In this document: one piece after another, positions 54,052 to 64,000 of the stretch
Position numbering within the stretch: position 1 is the first letter of the stretch
Layout: each line of letters begins with the position of its first letter
Source of the DNA: Terebella lapidaria
Lineage: Eukaryota > Annelida > Polychaeta > Terebellida > Terebellidae
Length of the DNA: 64,000 bases
Direction of reading: 5' to 3'
Assembly: GCA_949152475.1 (NCBI GenBank)
Contig: OX424570.1
Span: forward strand, 3,708,181-3,772,180
Notes under the pieces: model-generated
Seen by the model: the letters and a program-made list of their open reading frames with translations, nothing else
The model's database searches: none
What the model was told of the DNA's origin: nothing
Made by a program: the position numbers and the translations under genes

Positions 54052-55547
54052 TTACCGGACCTGTGGTCCGATAACCTATTGGCATGGCGTTGCGTTCGTC
54101 TTCCGTCCATCCGTCCGGCGTTAACATTTTTATCTTTAAAGTTAATGATCGAATCTTTCTGAAATTTTGCACAAAAATGCCTAAAATATTTTGAGAAGGA
54201 GGTATTTTTTTTTTTTTGATTTTCGCATTTTTTTCAAAATGGCGGCCGTTTTTGTCGAAAAACGCTCAATTTTGGACTTTGACGGCCATTTTCTCAAAAA
54301 CTGTCAGATCAGTTTTGAGTTTTTGGTTTCAAAAGATTCCTCTCATATACCTCTGTGATATGTATAAGTTTGATTGCCCTAAATTCGCCGGTCTCCGTGT
54401 GGCGGTCATTTTGAATTTTTGGCGGGTCGGCGAAAAATTATTTTTCGCCCCAAATCGCATTACTATCCATTTTGGGCCATTTCTAGGCAAAAAAATTTTG
54501 TCACCCTTTGAAAAAAAATTTCGGCACTTTTTTCCTTCATAATGGGAGCTGTCCGGACTGTACTCATAGAACGCTTGAAGATAGAGCTTAGAAATTGGCA
54601 CTTTCAAATGGGAAGTCATATATGGCGACTTGTGTGGTGACCTTGAATTTGACCTTGGATGACCTTGAAAGGTCAAAACAGCCATTTTGGGGTCGAAAAA
54701 TGCTCAAATTCGCACCTGGTCTGTTTTTCTCAAAAACTGTCTGATCAGTTTTGAGATTTTTGTTTAAAAAGATTCCTCTTATATACCTCTGTGACGTGTA
54801 TATGTTGTGTTGCCCTTGAATCGCGGATCTCCGTGTGGCGGCCATTTTGAATTTTTGACGAGTCGGCGAAAAAAAAAATTTTCGTCCCAAATCGCATTAC
54901 TATCCATTTCGGGCCATTTCTAGGCAAAAAAATTTTTTCACCCTTTGAAAAAAATTTTGGACTTTTTTCCTTCATAATGGGAGCTGTCAGGACTGTACTC
55001 ATAGAACGCTTGAAGATAGAGCTTAGAAATTGGCACTTTCAAATGGGAAGTCATATATGGCGACTTGTGTGGTGACCTTGAATTTGACCTTCGATGACCT
55101 TGAAAGGTCAAAACAGCCATTTTGGGGTCAAAAATGCCCAGATTTGCCTCTATAGATGAAATGCTTGCAGATAGAGCTCATGTTTGCATTATGAACATAT
55201 AGGAAGACATATATGGCACAACTAATGATGACCTTGAACTTGACGTCAGATGACCTTGAGTGCCAAATGTCTGACTTGGAATGTGTAAATTGACCTGAGC
55301 GGCCTAAACGATTCCACCCAGATATATCTTTGTATTATGAACATATAGAATATCAAATACCGCACACATACATGTAATGGTGAAATCGAAGTTCACACGG
55401 ATGACCTTGATTGGTAAATCTCAAGGTCATATGTTTACACTGCGAACCTTGATTGGTAAATCTCAAGGTCTGGTACCTGCCAATGCTGCCATGGCCAAAC
55501 CAAAATTGTCCGGTAACCTATCTTAGCCTTTGGGCTAATTTTCTTAG
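54052..55547. mobile_element. Helentron-like element R2, copy 3 (complete)
   Basis: Left end TTACCGGAC (54052-54060) within a CGGACC/TGT/GGTCCG hairpin; right inverted copy GTCCGGTAA (55508-55516), stem-loop TTAGCC/TTTG/GGCTAA (55523-55538) and a tail ending TTAG (55547). Inside are units of about 435 bp with GGCGGCCATTTT blocks and TGACCTTGAA runs (54636, 55071), then a shorter type like that of copy 1. TTAGCT occurs on both sides. It is inserted in the 3' part of the LINE. No coding capacity. Confidence 0.75.
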
Positions 55548-55823
55548 CTCCCTGTTTTGATTTCATCTCTGTTACTTTTTTATTTGGTTCATTTCTATTG
55601 TGTTGTTGTATTCAGTATTCAAATTATTATTTCTAATTTGTCTATATGTCTTCATTCCTATTGTGTTGTTGTATTCAGTGTTCAACTCATTATTTCCGTA
55701 AGGTCACCAGCTAGATGAGCCTTGCTCTTTCTGGTATCCTTCATGTGCTGTTTGTATAAGTTGTCATATATGTCTTGTATGTCTGTTAGCATGTGTGAAA
55801 TAAATTCTTTTCTTCTTCTTCTT

Positions 55824-56460
55824 CGGAACCAATAAACTTCCTCGGAATGGGTTGTTGTCTTGCTGCTATGAATCCGTATATGTTTTCACGCAGTAGACGT
55901 AGTACATGTGTACAAATATATGTATTGTTATCAACAATAATACTCAACCAGAGCGGAAGTTATCAGTTGTAAAAGTGGCGCTCTTCCACGACACATGCCG
56001 AAACAAATGAACACAGCCGTGAAATTCAAGACTTCACTTTTTGTGAATGTGTCAGACAACCATCCTGCGCTTGTCAACCAACTGTTCCCACTTGATGACG
56101 TACGGATCTGTGCGGCTGATGACGCAAGCCCGAGGGTCTTGATATCACACACGCCCCTAGAAATGTGAATCATTGTGCTACCGACCGAATAAAGTCAAGT
56201 GATAATTACCAACACACACACATATATATATACCTGTCCTATCATTTTGGTGGCCTTGACTGACTTTGTCGTAAATAAACTTTCACACAATTAGCAAGAT
56301 AAATTTTAGCGCACAAACCACAAGTCTCGGTTATACGACGGAACAGGAATTAACAGTCACTCCTTCAAACGCTGAAGAGGTAGTTGACAAAATTATGACA
56401 AAAGTTGATACACAAATGTTCATATTCACAATTTATCACGGAAAACAAATGAGCATTATG
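55824..56460. other. AT-rich region, start of diverged duplications
   Basis: The run around 55960-56050 matches 58690-58745 (ACAAATGAACAC, GTGAAATTC). No gene seen. Confidence 0.4.
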
Positions 56461-58260
56461 AAAACGTGAGACATATACATTCATGTTGTGGAGTTTTTCG
56501 GACACAGTCAATGCTCAAGTTACAATATCCAATTTTCATGTATAGTCCATGGTATATGTCCACTGAGCTCAAACAATCGATGGGCATGATACGTCCAAAT
56601 AAAATAAAATGTTACAAAAAACATGTTACCGAAGGGGAGTACTACACAAAATGCTCTGCATCCTAGGAAATTGCTCATATGTTTTACAAAAATGTATATA
56701 ACCCATATATGTTTTATAGATAGGCCTGTACAACAATATCGAAACATCCCCAATAGGTTATTACTGAACGTGAAGAAATAGTGAATGGTATTCGTAATTT
56801 GTATACTTTATGCTTGCTCAATATAATTCAATAATCTAGACTTTTTACTGCCATGAAAATATGTCCTTTTCCCGTTGGCAAAATTACATTATAATGATAG
56901 CTGGCTTAATCATAACCTTCGAAGCCACATCGCCTGCAACATACCGCATAAGTTCTTTTGGACGAATAATAACAACACTGACTTGGTTGCACTGCTTGCG
57001 AACTGAGTATTATGAACAGGAGTAAGGCCATGTGACATTGATTCTTTATCTGATTTTCAAGGAAGACTCGTTGTCAATAAGAATGATATGCTAGATTATG
57101 AAATAGTAATCATAATCTTGTAACTGCAGAGAAATAGATAAGGATAGGGCAATGCTCAAGGTTAGGCTAACGCGTCAGTTCGACTGTTTGTCATTTTTGT
57201 TGTGATAAGGCACAACCGATATAAATGTGCTGTATTTACACTATATCAAATAATGATATGGTATTACATTATTATTCCCCTGACCTTAGTTTAAATTATT
57301 GTATGGCACAAGATGGAAGGCCTTTGTTAACGTCCAGTCCAGAAATTACAATATCAGCAATGCCAGCTTGCATCTACCTGCGCTCGCTATGGGTAGATTT
57401 ATTACAAAGAGAGAAACATGAATTCAATACAACACTCCATGTAATGGCCGACAGTGGTTCCATAAAGGAGCAGCGAATTTGTTCCGCACAGGCATAAATG
57501 GGCAGTCGTGTGGAAAAGGAAATAATCACCGAAATCTGTCTGGGAAATTTCTCTATAAATGGAGAGAAATGGACACTGAAGATGGAAGCGACATCATAAA
57601 TCAACCTCCTTTCTCTTCCTGCTTCTGAAAATATTGCTAGAAGTTTCATTTTCTAGAACAATATGAACATGGAAAACGTTGTCGACATGCATCTGCAAGT
57701 TGGAGCTTATTTTCTGCACTTTTTGACAGAACGAGCATGATATTTGTGATATCTAGACACGAACTCCGTCTCTATATGAACACAAAATTTGTGATTATCA
57801 CGACAAAAGAAAACGGGACTAATCCTAAACATAGGCCTATTGAAGAAATATTCTCGGCCACGATCTGTTGCCTTCAATTTACCAGCTTGTACCGACGCTC
57901 TACACTATAACAACAGATACTTGCATTCATGTACATATCCAATAAGCATGTCCTTTTTGGCATAAAGATTTCTGTAATTGGTTTCCAGCTGTAAAGCCTT
58001 GATCGGTAACCACAATACATTAGTTTGTAGTGTTTGACAATTATGCTTGATTGTAAAAATTCCTACTTATTATGATTTGGATATTCCAGCGCAGATCCTA
58101 TTGGAATATTCATGAGATAAACCTTATTCTATTGTGAGAGAACACCACATTGATGGGGATAGTGTTTTTGACGGATTTTTTCACATTTCGGTATCAGCCG
58201 ATCAAACACCTTTAACTAAATACTAGTATACGTACGTCAAAACATTTTTATTGACAGAAA
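56461..58260. repeat. Diverged multi-kb duplication, unit 1
   Basis: Anchors shared with later units: 56550-56730 with 60235-60405 (TGTCCACTGAGCTC-type and GTTACCAAAGGG-type words), 57405-57510 with 61411-61520 and 62941-63060 (GAATTTGTTCCGCA, CAGTCGTGTGGA), and 57858-58160 with 62130-62440 and 63806-64000 (ACACTATAACA, GTAATTGGTTTCCA). Short frames inside are not kept open between copies. Confidence 0.65.
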
Positions 58261-60070
58261 TATTGTTTTGATTACCAGCAATAAAAGAGTAAATAAGACA
58301 GAGCATGTGTTCAGGATTGTGTTATTTTTGTAACAGCCACTAATGAGCTAATCATTAATAGCAAGTGGGTTCCAGCAAATACATGCGGACACAATTTATA
58401 TATTGCACGTTCTTTTGAAGATTTTCCAAGAATATTTCAATCAAGTTCACAATGAGGGTTGAGTATGATTCAGTGTACTTTCTGGGGAAGTTGTTCATGT
58501 TGTTCATGTTTACAAATGAATTTAAGCAACTTCGTTAACGTTCATGAAAGCCAGGTGTATAAAGTAAAGTATTATTCTGCGAATGTGTCTTATGCCAGGA
58601 AATATTACACTGGCCAAACGGGATAATTTGATATTACATGTTCCAAACGAAAATTGTACAATTTCTATGCCACAAAGGAGAAACTACTTCCCAACACGAC
58701 AGACAAATGAACACCGTGAAATTCGACTTTGCCTCCTGTGAATGGCCCAGGTGTGTGAGAGCTGTCGTTCAAGAATCATTCTCCCATGGTCACCACCTAA
58801 ACACGATCGTCATTAAATGATATTTGTTGTGTAATATTTGAAAGACCAATATTAATATGTAGCATGATATAATGCAATACCACTATTTACCACAGAATAC
58901 ACTACGCATCATCCTGATATGTAATACATTCAGCTTGTGGCATTAATTGTACATAACAATGATCAAGTTCAGCAAAATGCCTGTTGAGCGGTTAAATTAT
59001 TAGTCTGCAGATTGCTCAACAAACACAGCATCAAAACTATTGATCTGATGCTACAACCAATATGCCTCGGTGTCATGAATGCTGACAACATAGACATTAA
59101 TTCTTAGTCAATATAACCTCTTGTAGGTCACGGGCGCATTCTTTGCGTTGTATTATCTGAATTTATATCGTTCACACATTTTATATGTGTAATATTAACA
59201 TTGCACAATACAATGTGGAAATGACCAGAACCCAATCCGCCAATATAATAACTTTCGATGTGAAGCTGATTATTATAAACCAGCCCTACTTCATTGTAAT
59301 TGATGTTGACAATAATACAACATAATTGTCCGTCTATCTTAATGGTCATGTGGTTTATGTGCCATTATTTATATATATATGTATCAATTTATTACCACCA
59401 ACTCAAGAATATTTTGACGATGAGCTGAATAGAGCACCAAAAATGAAACATTTTCAAAAATAAACATGAAGCTCAACTGAACAATTTTGCCTAATCCACA
59501 CTGGAGATCCACACCCTAGTCTCGCCATCCAAACATTGATGCCAAAGAGTTCTTGCGGCTGAGGGGTTTTCAGTAGTGGAATCAATCAAATGCTGCGCCA
59601 TATCATTAACCAGCAGATAGATATAACTGTCACGTCATAGTACTGTCATTTACTGACACACAATTGGCACGGGTGTGTGAAAAAAGTATGTTTAATCCTC
59701 AACCCACATTATTTGCAACATTTCCACGATGAACCATATAATTAAAATCATGACATATGAGGGAACCAGTATTGGCAGGTACCTCTCCAAACACTGAACC
59801 ATAACTATCCATAGTTTGAGAGAATATGATGGTGAAAATGTGAAGATCCACATGTACGTAATTCACATTACACCACATAACACTTTATATACATGTGAGA
59901 CTCTTGACAGTCATGTTTTGGATGTATTTGGACACAGTCAATGATCATGTTTCAATAAAGTATTTCTATCGATTCGGTTAAGAGTTCCACAACATACGAC
60001 AGACAAATTATCTGTGCATTCCTATGAACATGGCATCACAACTATCGATCTGACTCCGACGAACAACACT
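58261..60070. other. AT-rich region, no gene seen
   Basis: Apart from the match of 58690-58745 to 55960-56050 I recognise nothing here. Confidence 0.3.
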
Positions 60071-62560
60071 ACCTATGTTTGATGAATGATGACATTACTG
60101 ACATTGATTCTTCCTGACTCAACCTCGAATAATGACCTCCTTATCTTGTTGGAAATGGATGTCTTACTTCCAATGTAGTCTATGTAATATATCACACAGA
60201 CTACATCAGAAGTAAGGCACCATTTGGTTATATGGCCACTGAGCTCACACAATCGATTGAGAAGATACGATCCAAATAAAGAACTCTTCCAAAGAACATC
60301 AATATTGCGTTTCTTGTTACCAAAGGGAATGCTAAACAAAGCACAGCATTGTGAGCAATTGCTAGTCATGAATGACTCCCATGTTTCATTGATAGGTCTA
60401 TGAAAAAATCTCGACAGGAAATATTTGAGATATTCTTGTCCATATTCAAGGTGTCTTTGGGGGTATTTCCATTGTGTTGCTCCTGATTGTGAAGAAATTG
60501 TGCACAACGTTCATATTTCATAAAGTATGTTTGCTCAAGATGATACAGTCATATAGACTTTATACATATGATATTTATTCTTTTGTGAATGATGACTGGC
60601 TTCATCATGTGATAACACTCTTGCTTTCCAAGACATCAGTTCTCTTGGTTGAATAATAAGGATACTGACTTGGATGAATTGCTTGCGAACTGGACATAAT
60701 ACACAGAGTTAGGGCTCAGTGAAACTTTTAGCTTTCGATTAGGTCATATGTAGTTGCCATGTACCTATTTCATATGGGTTGTTTTAAATTTCTATATTGT
60801 TTTAATAAATATGTTGCCGGGCATTTGTATATTATTTCCATCTGATGTACAGTACAAATACCTATGTTTTACACCCTGCCTGCCCCTGATGACTCCAGTG
60901 TGTCTGGATAAAATTTTTGATCGGGGCTTTGTTTTCACTCCAAAGTTGTTTTAGGCTTGCTATTTACATATTCAAAATCAGCTTGTATCTGTGGAAGTAT
61001 GTTGATACTTATATTGATGCTTTCTCTAGCGAGTTGTTTTCGACCAAACTGTTGTGATAAATTCTGTTCATAATATGGGAACTCCACGGACATAAGCAGG
61101 GACAGTGCAGAGCTCAAGGTTATGGTACTACAAATCTGAGTTCAGGAGGTGCTGCATATATAAATAAATACATGTATGATCTGTGTTTGATTATTTGCTA
61201 TTTTTAGTTGGTAAGGCACAATCAATAATAAATTGTGCCACATGTTTACCAGTTTAAATGGTATGATAGATGGTATTAGTATTTTCCTGATCAACGTTTC
61301 AGATTGTTGTATTGTACAAAGTGAAATGCATTTTTACCGTCATTTCCGCTCCAAAAATGGCAGTATCAGACATGCCAGCTTGTATCTGCCTGTGCTCGTA
61401 ATGGGTGGATTTATTACAAAGGGTGAAACATGAATTCAGTACAGCACTCCATGGTCGTTATATAGTGGCTCCATAAACGAGAAGGGAATTTGTTCCGCAT
61501 AATAATTGGCCAGTCGTGTGGAAACGGAACCTGTCTCGAGCGTCAATGTGATACGTCTCTCATGAATGCAGTGAAATAATCACTGATTATGGGAGCGATA
61601 GCATAATTCCACTTCCGTCCCCTTCTTGCTTCCTCAAGTCTGTCTGGACACAGTTTCATTTCGTGGAACGACACGAATATAGAAAATATGTTGTTATCAT
61701 GTATTTGCAAGTAGGAGCTTATTTTCCGCAGCTTCGGGCAGTGATTTACATAAAGAATACATTCATGCGCAATTGCGCATGATATTTGTGGAAAATCTCC
61801 GTCTATATGAACACAAAATTTTTTATGGGCTCGACAAGGAAACCATGAACGAATCCAAATCTGCCATCAGCAAACGGCAAGACCTCTTCGCATGTTAATG
61901 TTTTGGAATTCATGACGGGTGCCACAAGTGGGGCAGGAAATGCTGACTCTTTCCGGAACACCTGATTTCACCTCCTTATGGCCATATAATGGAGGTCCAT
62001 GAAGTTCCATACAGTTTTATCGATTTTGCCTGACACTGGACTTTGAGATTGGATAAAAAACTTGGCTTTGTTCGCTCGGAATTCTTTGTACTTGGTTACT
62101 GGTTCCATGACTTTCATATTTATTCATTTTACACAACAGTCCAGTTTGCCTTAAATTTACCAATATGTAAATTTCTACACTATAACAACATGTGCTTGCG
62201 TTCAGGTACATATCTAACAAGTATGTCGTCCAAGCATACATATTCCTGTAATTGGTTTCCAGTCACAAAGCCTTGCTCGTTATCCACTATACACTGGCTT
62301 AAAGTGATGGGCAATTATGGTTGATTGTAAATAGTCCTACTTGGTATGCATTGAATATTCCAGAGCATATCCTTCATGAATATTTCATGAGGTTACAAAC
62401 CGGATCAACCTGATTCCATCATGGGAGAGCACCACATTTGTATTCAAGGGGTGATGTTTTCTGATGAATTCGGTATCAACCAAAACGTACATTCGTCAAA
62501 ACAATTTTATTGATGATAATATTATTCTGTCCGGTAACACTAACAGCCACTGTTAGTGAT
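60071..62560. repeat. Diverged multi-kb duplication, unit 2
   Basis: Carries all three anchors of unit 1 in the same order and, at 61990-62110, the short repeat also found beside the minisatellite at 19.3 kb. The stretch 60830-60960 also resembles 51230-51320. No gene recognised. Confidence 0.65.
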
Positions 62561-64000
62561 GACATGCGGGAGTGTTAATCAACAAAAAGTTGTGTATTAT
62601 CGGAATTCTTTTCTGTTCATGTGTTTTTGTTCATGTTAAAATACTTCTCGCCGATGCGCCTATTGTATAAGGGGTGCGTTATTCCAACGACAGAACGCTC
62701 ATTTGCAAATAAAGCACTGCATGGCCTGAAATAAATAACGGCTTGGCTGTATACGTATTTTAAGTCCGTTAAACTGTTAAGGAATTCGACATCATGCCAT
62801 CCCTAATAAAGAACTTGGCCGCCGTTCTTTATATTCGCAATGGCACTCTGTCTCATTCTTTAACTAGTACTGACAGCACTGCGCTTTTGTAAATATGAGA
62901 CATGCTAGCTTGTTTCTACGAACACTTGCTATGGGTCGATTTATTTCAAAGGGAGGAACATGATTTCAATACAGCACTCCACGCAATGGTCGCCCGGTGT
63001 CCGATGAACGAGCAGCGGATTTGTTCCGCATGAAGAATAGATGCATAATTGGCTAGTCGTGTGGACGAGGAATCTGTCACGGGCATCTTTTTGGATATAA
63101 CTCAGGAATGGACCTGAATAGACAATGAAAATAGCAGATTTCAACTTCTGCCTTCTCTCTTCTCTGCCTTGCTTTTTCAATACTTTCTAGATCCAGTTTT
63201 CTAGATTCGAGAACATGGAATATGTTGTGTATGTATATCTACGAGTAAGAATTGCAGCTATTATAGTATAGCCAGCCATATACATATGTCTTCCGTTAAT
63301 ATGATTTCCGTTAATATGTACGAAAAAATCGTGATAGATTCTACAACAAAACATGAACTGGTCTATCACAAATTGAACTAATATTTTCGGCCACGATTTT
63401 CATCTTTTTTCTGCTGTTTTGATTTACCGAGGATGATTCGAGTTTGCCTCGATGTATCTTCGCCAAATTTTCAGCACTGGTTTTCAGACATTTTCAGAAA
63501 TATCATGTGAGAAAATCCTATTATTTTTTTCAGCTGGCTTTGGGGTCCGTGAGATACGTGTTGATGAAATCAATGTGGATTTTCGGACTTGGTGTCCAGA
63601 TGTTAGTGAGTGCAGACCCTTGCATGGAGGTTCATATACCACCAGGGGATCAAAAATCCTATTGATTATGCGATCAGTCCGTCAATTGACCTTAAACTTC
63701 GAGCTCGAAAGCTTGTCTGATTCATTGGAACCTTCGGAGTCTTCCTGCAAATCTCAGAAATGGTGTGGCGTAGAGGAAAACGGGCATTATTTCTTTACTC
63801 CTTTCCCTAGTTTGCCTTCGATTTACCACAATGTACCAACCTCCTACACTATAACATGACATGCTTACGTTCAAGTACGTAAGTAATGAATATGTCTTTT
63901 CAGAGATACGGAGTTATGTAATTGGTTTCCAACTGCGAAGTCTCTCTTTATCTACAATACATTACTGCTGGGCAAATATAGTTGATTGAAGTCTTATTGG
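62561..64000. repeat. Diverged duplication, unit 3 (partial) with R1 fragment
   Basis: The 62941-63060 and 63806-64000 parts match units 1 and 2. Between them, 63436-63800 is a diverged fragment of repeat R1 (GTTTGCCTCGATGTATCTTC, then GGGGTCCGTGAG) without its end structures. The unit runs off the window. Confidence 0.6.

Larger units (their letters stand above)
51921..55823 (+). mobile_element. CR1-like LINE, decayed, with two insertions
   Basis: Reverse-transcriptase sequence starts with GDCKLPENYRPIS just before 51968, is interrupted to 53026, and resumes with LLSCMNKLLERLIEKRL, FRADHSTSQALLE and KKAFDTVDHAI. The part with the YADD box is missing: after about 53400 the sequence jumps to the post-RT region (YYSNIYSRLAYCCEIYG, then LHEMHLFK) and a final LLLTNYCTKLWQECP. 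Several stops break the frame. The 3' part (after 55548) ends AATAAATTC with short TTC repeats at about 55823. It is 5'-truncated, internally deleted and dead. Confidence 0.85.

Noticed and set aside
57225-57649. Overlapping 90-codon frames on both strands
   Set aside because: The duplicated copies at 61.4 and 62.9 kb do not keep either frame open.

Overview
The window looks like a piece of an invertebrate nuclear genome, probably a marine animal. It is AT-rich and intron-bearing, and its repeats often carry runs such as TGACCTTGA. It holds LINEs, a tRNA-derived SINE and Helentron-like repeats of the kind known from molluscs and other invertebrates. The sequence alone does not fix the phylum. 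Only two host genes can be supported, both in the first 12 kb: an intronless-looking C2H2 zinc-finger gene (+, 2139-2933) and an eleven-exon 4-coumarate-CoA-ligase/luciferase-like acyl-CoA synthetase (-, 4014-11689). They lie tail to tail. All eleven exons of the ligase join with matching phases into 534 residues.

From about 12 to 20 kb the DNA is nested repeats: a small fold-back element, a 2.4-kb TIR element holding another repeat, a minus-strand LINE interrupted by a Helentron-like insertion, a 1.2-kb array of 17-bp repeats, and a SINE. From 20.35 to 45.77 kb two whole-looking, very young Ty3/gypsy LTR retrotransposons dominate. Element A (20355-31756, 735-bp LTRs identical by eye) has split a Helentron-like repeat, leaving a 4-bp AATA duplication. 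Element B (33108-45770, 1388-bp LTRs with one difference seen) lies 1.35 kb further on. Both carry, besides gag and pol, extra genes after pol that encode C2H2 zinc-finger proteins: one in A, two in B. In B, the LTR promoter and the DNA just upstream of each extra gene share an arrangement of CRE/CCAAT/TCACGTGA/TATA sites, which suggests separate transcription units inside the element.

From 45.8 to 64 kb I see no convincing gene. The region holds a 75-bp tandem repeat, an old duplication of sequence also found at 17.6-19.8 kb, a solo LTR with CTCG duplications, a CR1-like LINE split by a fold-back DNA element (AGTC duplication) and by a Helentron-like repeat, and two or three diverged copies of a several-kb unit between 56 and 64 kb.

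The most interesting points are the zinc-finger genes and repeated promoter modules of the gypsy elements, and three unrelated-looking repeat families that share one Helentron-like terminal plan.
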